Of a DNA stretch of 8,560 bases, positions 4,976 through 8,560 are shown piece after piece. Position 1 is the stretch's first letter. Each line of letters begins with the position of its first letter. The stretch covers positions 1 to 8,560 of the forward strand of contig JAOADG010000039.1 of NCBI GenBank assembly GCA_026417415.1, given 5' to 3'. The translations under genes were made by a program, and so were the position numbers. The DNA is from a bacterium. GTDB lineage: Bacteria; Electryoneota; JAOADG01. The notes beneath the pieces are model-generated. The model saw nothing but the letters and a program-made list of their open reading frames with translations. It was not told the origin of the DNA and searched no databases.

Positions 4976-7975
4976 ATGACAATGCATTCAGTACTTCTAC
5001 TTATATTGCTGGTTTCTACTGGAACATGTAACATTTTAGATGTTACAAAAAAAGATACTACTCAATCCATCAAACCTGATGATACCATCCAATGGTATAT
5101 TAAAAACTTTAATTTAAAAGATACAGCCAAATACAAAGATACAATTCAATGGATAGCCTATCATACGGATACATTGAAGTTTGTTCTATTGCACAAAATC
5201 CAGAAAGATACGATTACCATTTCATTCACAACAACGCAAAACGATACTAAAAAGAAAACATTAGTTATACCCCATCTAAGATTAAACTTAAATCACCCAG
5301 AAAATGATACCTTTCGTTGGAATAAGACTAAGAATACGGATGATCAAATATACATTTTTGAGATAGCTCCAAGTAAAGATTTTAAAAATCCAGTAATTAA
5401 GGATTCTACAAAGGATACATTTAAGGTATTAGATAAGAAAAAACATTCACACAAACACGAGTATTTTGCACGTGTATTTTCTATTGTGGGAAAGGATACG
5501 ATTTACTCTAATGAAGTGAAGTTTTCAGTTCCCATCTCATTCTGGAAAAGATGGTGGTGGGTTCTTATTCTAATTTTAGGATTAGTAATTGTTTTACTTT
5601 ATATTCTACCCAAACACCGCAAAAAGAGTGAGAATACAGATTTAAACTCACAATCAAGTAGTTCTACACAACATCAAGATGGGAAGCAAAACAATGGAAT
5701 AGTAAATTTATCTCAGTCAAAAGTTATTTTAAAACATCCAAACAACAGTGCTGCAGACATTAAACCACCCATCACTTTTGAATGGGATGGGTCTGGATAC
5801 AATGAATTTGAATTACAAATTGCTGAAGATGAAAATTTTCAAACATGTATTGTGAAAGAAAAGATCAAAGATGGTTATCAAAAAGAGTTATCATTGAATG
5901 AACTACAAAGTGGAAAAACATACTATTGGAGAGTGATACCGATTACCTTTCAAAATAATACTCAATTTTCCTCTGAAGTTTATTCTTTTTCCATTTATAA
6001 GAAACCACCACCCAAACCTATTTTAGTTTCTCCTCAAAACGAAGCGACTCAAATTCAAACACAAACCATAGATTTTTGTTGGAATTCAAATGAAGAAACT
6101 GCAACCTATGAATTTCAATTATCAGAAGATCAAGAATTTACTTCCAACGTTAGAGTGTTCTTTACCAACGATAAGTCCACAATTATAAGCGATTTATTAC
6201 GTCAAAAAAACTATTATTGGCGTGTTCGCTGTAAAAATGATGCTGGTGAAAGCGAGTGGTCAGATGTTTTCACCTTTCAAACCCAACCAATTAACATTTC
6301 TGAAGTTCTTCAATTCGTTTTAAATTATATCGCTGATTATTGGCAAAAAGTAAGTGAAGACCCTAAACGTGCAAAAGATGAAAATTGGTATTTGCCTATT
6401 AAAAAAGAACTTCAACAATTGGCAGAACGCGAGTGGAATATTCAAAACATTTACTACAACTTAGATGAACTATGGAAATACTCTGCAAATCCAAAACAAG
6501 AAATCCCCTTCAAACCTCACAGGTCTGGGTACTGGGTGTTCATTCCCAAAAGCAGCGATCAGTATTACGTAATTCCTATGGATCACTTTCTATTTACACA
6601 ATCAGATGGAATAGGTTATGTTGGACATTTGTACTCAAATATTGATCGTTCTAAACCGTTAGATATTGAACTATTTCATACGATGCGCGTGGTTGAACCT
6701 GCTGAATTTAAAAAAACTGATCATGGTTTTTTATGGGTAAAACAAGGTGTTATTACTTGGGATGACAAGAGGATGGCTAGTCCAATGACCCAAAAACAAG
6801 AATCCTTTCCAATGACCCATAAATTAGCTAAACAGATTGATGAAGTCATGAACGATAAAATTAAAGAATTACAAAACAAATTAAAACAATTGAATTCAGA
6901 AATGGACTCTAACAAAAAAGAGCTTCAATCTTTAACAAATAAATTGGCTCAATTATCTATACAGATGACCAATTCCAATTCGCAAAAAGTTTTTGATGAT
7001 GTACAGAAAGACATCAATGAAATCAAAAGTGATTTGCTAAAATTGACAAAAGAAACAGAACAACAAAATGAATTACTTAAACAACAAATCGCATCTTTAA
7101 AAAACAACCCATACGGTGCTATTGTAAAACAATTATTCAATGATTCTACCTTTAATAACACTCTAAAAGAATTGATCCTATCACTTTTGTTAAGCGAGGT
7201 TCAAACCATTAAAGAAGAGTTTTTGAAGATTTTAGACGAACGAGAAATAAAATTGGAACAATTTTTCTTTAGCAAGATAGACCAAATTAGAAACAATTTA
7301 GATGCACGAATAGACAAAGTAAATGAAAAATACAATGAAATCAGTCAAACAATTTCGGCGCCATACCCTAAAAAATCATCTCCTATAACTCCAAAACGAG
7401 ACTTACAAAATACTAAAGACATAACAAGAGGTTGCACAGATAATAGGTTGTCAAACGTTCAAACTCGGATTTCAGAGGAAAGTACATTAGAGATAAAAGA
7501 AAATATTTCATCTCTATCAGAGAATGATAAAAAAGAGTACTATCGTTTTATTGAAGATATTAAAGAAGCAGCATGGTTTAAAACTATAGTGGAAATCACC
7601 ATTGATTGTTCTTCCCATTTAAACGACATGTCACAAATGACTAAATTCGTTAGTGAACAAAGCAACTGGGAAGCAAAAATCAAGGTTATTGAAAAAGAGA
7701 ACGAATCCTATACATTTGAAATTTCAGATCAATTAAACAGTCCCAAGCCCAAAATGATTTATCTTTTTCAAAAAAACAAACCCCAATGGGCAGCATCACT
7801 AGTACTTCCCAGAGAATACAAACTTTACAATGACAAACAATTGGCTTCTCTTTTAGGCCTAGACGCAAAAAAGCAATACGAGATCCAACAGATTCTTTTC
7901 CCTGCCATCTTTTACAACCATGGAAACTATTTACAACTATGCAGGAAGATGGAAACAAAACATAGAGAGATTTGA
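4976..7975 (+). CDS. Membrane-anchored FN3 and coiled-coil protein, presumed partner of the tubulin- and actin-like proteins
   Basis: The 999-residue product starts with a short hydrophobic run (residues 6-13) resembling a signal peptide but without Lys/Arg before it. Next come a Lys- and Asp-Thr-rich ectodomain (20-186) ending in an FN3-like sandwich (about 100-186), one transmembrane helix (about 193-211) followed by P-K-H-R-K-K, a polar linker, two FN3-like domains (about 250-341 and 344-438, each with Y-Y-W-R-V at 316-320 and 413-417), a small module (515-595), a coiled coil (about 617-711), a second helical stretch (741-795) and a C-terminal module with a related motif (about 942-992). 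The basic flank after the helix puts the C-terminal 790 residues in the cytoplasm. There is no Shine-Dalgarno site; the ATG lies 5 bases after the preceding stop, so translation is probably coupled. ATG at 4982 is an alternative start. It looks like an anchor or signal-transmitting scaffold; no enzyme motif was found. Confidence 0.75.
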   Translation: MTMHSVLLLILLVSTGTCNILDVTKKDTTQSIKPDDTIQWYIKNFNLKDTAKYKDTIQWIAYHTDTLKFVLLHKIQKDTITISFTTTQNDTKKKTLVIPHLRLNLNHPENDTFRWNKTKNTDDQIYIFEIAPSKDFKNPVIKDSTKDTFKVLDKKKHSHKHEYFARVFSIVGKDTIYSNEVKFSVPISFWKRWWWVLILILGLVIVLLYILPKHRKKSENTDLNSQSSSSTQHQDGKQNNGIVNLSQSKVILKHPNNSAADIKPPITFEWDGSGYNEFELQIAEDENFQTCIVKEKIKDGYQKELSLNELQSGKTYYWRVIPITFQNNTQFSSEVYSFSIYKKPPPKPILVSPQNEATQIQTQTIDFCWNSNEETATYEFQLSEDQEFTSNVRVFFTNDKSTIISDLLRQKNYYWRVRCKNDAGESEWSDVFTFQTQPINISEVLQFVLNYIADYWQKVSEDPKRAKDENWYLPIKKELQQLAEREWNIQNIYYNLDELWKYSANPKQEIPFKPHRSGYWVFIPKSSDQYYVIPMDHFLFTQSDGIGYVGHLYSNIDRSKPLDIELFHTMRVVEPAEFKKTDHGFLWVKQGVITWDDKRMASPMTQKQESFPMTHKLAKQIDEVMNDKIKELQNKLKQLNSEMDSNKKELQSLTNKLAQLSIQMTNSNSQKVFDDVQKDINEIKSDLLKLTKETEQQNELLKQQIASLKNNPYGAIVKQLFNDSTFNNTLKELILSLLLSEVQTIKEEFLKILDEREIKLEQFFFSKIDQIRNNLDARIDKVNEKYNEISQTISAPYPKKSSPITPKRDLQNTKDITRGCTDNRLSNVQTRISEESTLEIKENISSLSENDKKEYYRFIEDIKEAAWFKTIVEITIDCSSHLNDMSQMTKFVSEQSNWEAKIKVIEKENESYTFEISDQLNSPKPKMIYLFQKNKPQWAASLVLPREYKLYNDKQLASLLGLDAKKQYEIQQILFPAIFYNHGNYLQLCRKMETKHREI
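5054..5500 (+). repeat. Dispersed Asp-Thr (GATAC) repeats in the ectodomain of the membrane protein
   Basis: Ten Asp-Thr pairs occur between residues 27 and 175 (Asp at 27, 36, 49, 55, 65, 78, 90, 111, 147, 174). Six are Lys-Asp-Thr and two are Asp-Thr-Ile-Gln-Trp. Every one is written GAT-AC(N), so the pentamer GATAC recurs ten times in about 450 bases. Spacing is irregular (6 to 36 residues), which argues for a composition-driven or eroded repeat, not a clean tandem array. The pairs stop at the transmembrane helix, so they belong to the predicted outside part only. Confidence 0.75.
5552..5608 (+). other. Transmembrane segment of the membrane protein
   Basis: Residues 193-211 (W-W-W followed by 16 mostly Leu/Ile/Val residues) are the only long hydrophobic run in the protein. 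Lys-Arg precedes it and Pro-Lys-His-Arg-Lys-Lys follows it. The heavier basic flank is on the C-terminal side, consistent with the N-terminus outside and the C-terminus in the cytoplasm. Confidence 0.85.
5723..6289 (+). repeat. Two tandem FN3-like domains in the predicted cytoplasmic part
   Basis: Residues 250-341 and 344-438 share the same plan: a Pro-containing first strand (L-K-H-P / L-V-S-P), F-x-W about 15-20 residues later, a Y-x-F-x-L-Q-[IL] type strand with E-D-[EQ]-[NE]-F after it, then Y-Y-W-R-V in the F strand, and a Ser-rich edge before the last strand. This is the layout of bacterial FN3-like domains that bind proteins or carbohydrates. The copies are divergent at DNA level, so the duplication is old. 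Confidence 0.75.
6518..6760 (+). repeat. Module copy A (VIP...PAEF) of the membrane protein
   Basis: Residues 515-595 form a compact, probably beta-rich module: Y-W-V-F-I-P, then Y-V-I-P-M-D-H-F-L-F (P534), then V-V-E-P-A-E-F (P575-A576-F578) and a closing F-L-W-V-K-Q-G. It sits between the FN3 pair and the coiled coil. The end of the protein repeats the same order of motifs (copy B). From memory it resembles an unnamed domain of large bacterial regulatory proteins whose end reads roughly P-A-x-F ... W-x-L-x-x-x-G; this is unverified. Confidence 0.5.
6781..6819 (+). repeat. Short in-frame direct repeat before the coiled coil
   Basis: The 12-mer TCCAATGACCCA occurs at 6781-6792 and again at 6808-6819, an offset of 27 bases (nine codons). 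It encodes Pro-Met-Thr twice (S-P-M-T-Q-K and F-P-M-T-H-K) in the linker between module A and the coiled coil. It is probably a small slippage duplication with no evident function. Confidence 0.6.
6824..7108 (+). other. Long coiled-coil segment of the membrane protein
   Basis: Residues about 617-711 are rich in Lys, Glu, Gln and Leu, with hydrophobic residues at heptad-like spacing (for example I-K-E-L-Q-N-K-L-K-Q-L and N-E-L-L-K-Q-Q-I). There is no Pro between residue 617 and P712. It is likely to oligomerise or to extend toward a partner. A second, shorter helical stretch follows at 741-795. Confidence 0.75.
7799..7951 (+). repeat. Module copy B (VLP...PAIF) at the C-terminus of the membrane protein
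   Basis: Residues 942-992 contain L-V-L-P-R-E-Y-K-L-Y (P945) and, 31 residues later, I-L-F-P-A-I-F (P976-A977-F979) followed by H-G and a short strand. The order matches copy A at 515-595, where the corresponding prolines are 41 residues apart. Identity is low, so this is a proposed distant duplication. Confidence 0.45.
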
Positions 7976-8017
7976 AACGAAACGAATCTAGTTGAACCGT
8001 TCATGAATTTACTTTGT

Positions 8018-8341
8018 TCATTTTAATTTTACGTAGTTGAGTGTCATCCCATTATCAAAACTGAGAGTAAGTTTGTTTTTTTGGATGGTCACTTTTGCAG
8101 GTTGGTCACCTACAATTCCGCCAAGGTAGCCACCTCCGCGAAATACGATGCGGTTGTTCCCAAGGTTTTGATAGGTCGCGCTTAGTGGGAATCCGAAGGT
8201 GGTAACAATGACCGTTCTATCTTTTAAGAATTCAATGGTATGCATTCCGTTTTCGCTTTGCCATTTCCCTTGAAGCTGTGATTCAAGGGAGCAGGAAAGG
8301 AGAAGGAAAGGGATTATCAACAAATAGATGAACTTCTTCAT
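8018..8341 (-). CDS. Small lipoprotein, lipocalin-like in appearance
   Basis: A 107-residue precursor with a classic lipoprotein signal: M-K-K, a hydrophobic core, and lipobox L-L-S-C with Cys17 as the lipidated residue, leaving a mature chain of 91 residues. The mature part has G-K-W just after the Cys (25-27), then alternating strands with T-I-E-F, R-T-V-I-V-T-T and a closing L-N-Y-V-K-L. Such Gly-x-Trp openings followed by short strands are common in small lipocalin-like lipoproteins; the exact family is not recognised. The start is supported by an AAGGGTG site in front and the N-terminal signal. It lies 23 bases downstream of the Sel1-repeat gene on the same strand, so the two are probably co-transcribed, and it converges with the large operon. 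Its GC content (about 45% in sampled lines) is clearly above that of the neighbouring operon gene. It is probably unrelated to the tubulin/actin operon. Confidence 0.85.
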   Translation of the reverse strand: MKKFIYLLIIPFLLLSCSLESQLQGKWQSENGMHTIEFLKDRTVIVTTFGFPLSATYQNLGNNRIVFRGGGYLGGIVGDQPAKVTIQKNKLTLSFDNGMTLNYVKLK

Positions 8342-8345
8342 ATTT

Positions 8346-8352
8346 CACCCTT
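8346..8352 (-). promoter_or_regulatory. Ribosome binding site of the lipoprotein gene
   Basis: On the minus strand AAGGGTG stands four bases before the ATG. It is a moderate Shine-Dalgarno match located in the 23-base junction after the Sel1-repeat gene, and it supports the chosen start. Confidence 0.6.
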
Positions 8353-8364
8353 ATAGATTTAGTA

Positions 8365-8560
8365 TCAACAATTCTTAATTAGCTTAACGATTACGAACAC
8401 AATTACTATAATAACCCAGAAATACTGAATTGATTCTTTTGAAACCTGTTCTTGATTAATCGGTTTGTTCTTGTTCTCATTCTTGTTTTTAAACTCAATC
8501 TCTTCAATACGCTCAATAGCATCCTTGTCACCTTGCTCGGCGGATTTACGATACCACTTT
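8365..8560 (-). CDS. C-terminal part of a Sel1-repeat protein with a C-terminal membrane helix
   Basis: Only the last 64 codons are inside the window; the gene enters from the right edge and ends at a TGA (8365-8367 on the plus strand). The visible part begins K-W-Y-R-K-S-A-E-Q-G-D-K-D-A, which is the first helix and turn of a Sel1-like (TPR-related) repeat, followed by a degenerate second helix. A charged, Asn/Lys-rich linker leads to a hydrophobic run of about 17 residues (roughly residues 44-60, bases 8380-8430) ending L-I-K-N-C. The helix at the extreme C-terminus suggests a tail-anchored protein with its repeats in the cytoplasm, unless a signal peptide lies outside the window. Sel1 repeats usually act as protein-binding scaffolds. 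It is probably co-transcribed with the lipoprotein gene. Confidence 0.8.
   Translation of the reverse strand, partial: KWYRKSAEQGDKDAIERIEEIEFKNKNENKNKPINQEQVSKESIQYFWVIIVIVFVIVKLIKNC

Noticed and set aside
5015-5029. Lipoprotein processing site at Cys18 of the membrane protein
   Set aside because: The residues before the Cys are S-T-G-T, lacking Leu at -3 and a small residue at -1, and there is no basic n-region.
6824-7108. GrpE-like exchange factor for the Hsp70-like protein
   Set aside because: A coiled coil next to an Hsp70-fold partner made this attractive, but no GrpE beta-domain signature could be recognised; the helical region alone is not evidence.
6721-7958. Minus-strand open frames opposite the coiled-coil gene, the longest of 90 residues at 7686-7958
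   Set aside because: They are antisense to a continuous coding region with a consistent domain pattern and look like shadows of its Lys/Glu/Asn-rich codons.
81-7975. Calling the operon an antiphage defence system
   Set aside because: No nuclease, protease, NADase, toxin, pore-former or reverse transcriptase is visible, and no mobile element or other defence gene is in the window.
7993-8022. Possible terminator between the converging genes (TGAAC-C-GTTCA palindrome, then ATGAA...TTCAT before a T-rich run)
   Set aside because: The palindrome has a one-base loop and the second pair only five AT-rich base pairs; neither makes a credible terminator stem.
1-8560. CRISPR arrays, tRNA or rRNA genes, insertion-sequence ends
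   Set aside because: No regularly spaced repeats, no tRNA-like cloverleaf region and no transposase or flanking inverted repeats were seen; nearly all bases are accounted for by coding regions.

Overview
The window is AT-rich, compact and entirely coding apart from short junctions; no stretch without a gene exceeds about 45 bases. The stop codons used (TAA, TGA) and the Shine-Dalgarno-like sites fit standard bacterial translation. A lipoprotein signal on the minus strand and a signal-peptide-plus-transmembrane protein in the main operon suggest a diderm bacterium. The lipobox style and composition would fit a spirochaete such as Leptospira, but this is a weak guess.

Left to right: bases 1-69 hold the last 22 codons of a plus-strand gene. 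It is followed after 11 bases by a three-gene plus-strand operon (81-7975) with junctions of 18 and 5 bases. Gene 1 (497 aa) is a divergent tubulin/FtsZ-like protein with a recognisable glycine-rich nucleotide signature. Gene 2 (1125 aa) carries an Hsp70/actin-type ATPase domain in its C-terminal half and a large unassigned N-terminal half. Gene 3 (999 aa) has a signal-like N-terminus, a DT-rich ectodomain, one transmembrane helix, two FN3-like domains, a long coiled coil and two divergent copies of a small module. Converging from the right on the minus strand are a small lipoprotein gene (8018-8341) and, upstream of it, the 3' end of a Sel1-repeat gene with a C-terminal membrane helix (8365-8560).

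The main point of interest is one operon encoding a tubulin-fold protein, an actin/Hsp70-fold ATPase and a large membrane protein. Gene 3 is predicted to place about 790 residues in the cytoplasm, where the first two proteins should be. The simplest model is a membrane-attached complex or scaffold run by two different nucleotide switches. That model is inference: no toxin, nuclease, protease or other effector is visible here, and the operon is cut at its 5' side, so a further component may lie upstream. GC content by hand count of sample lines falls from roughly 40% in gene 1 to about 30% in gene 3, then rises to about 45% in the lipoprotein gene, which is compatible with the operon being an acquired or accessory block.
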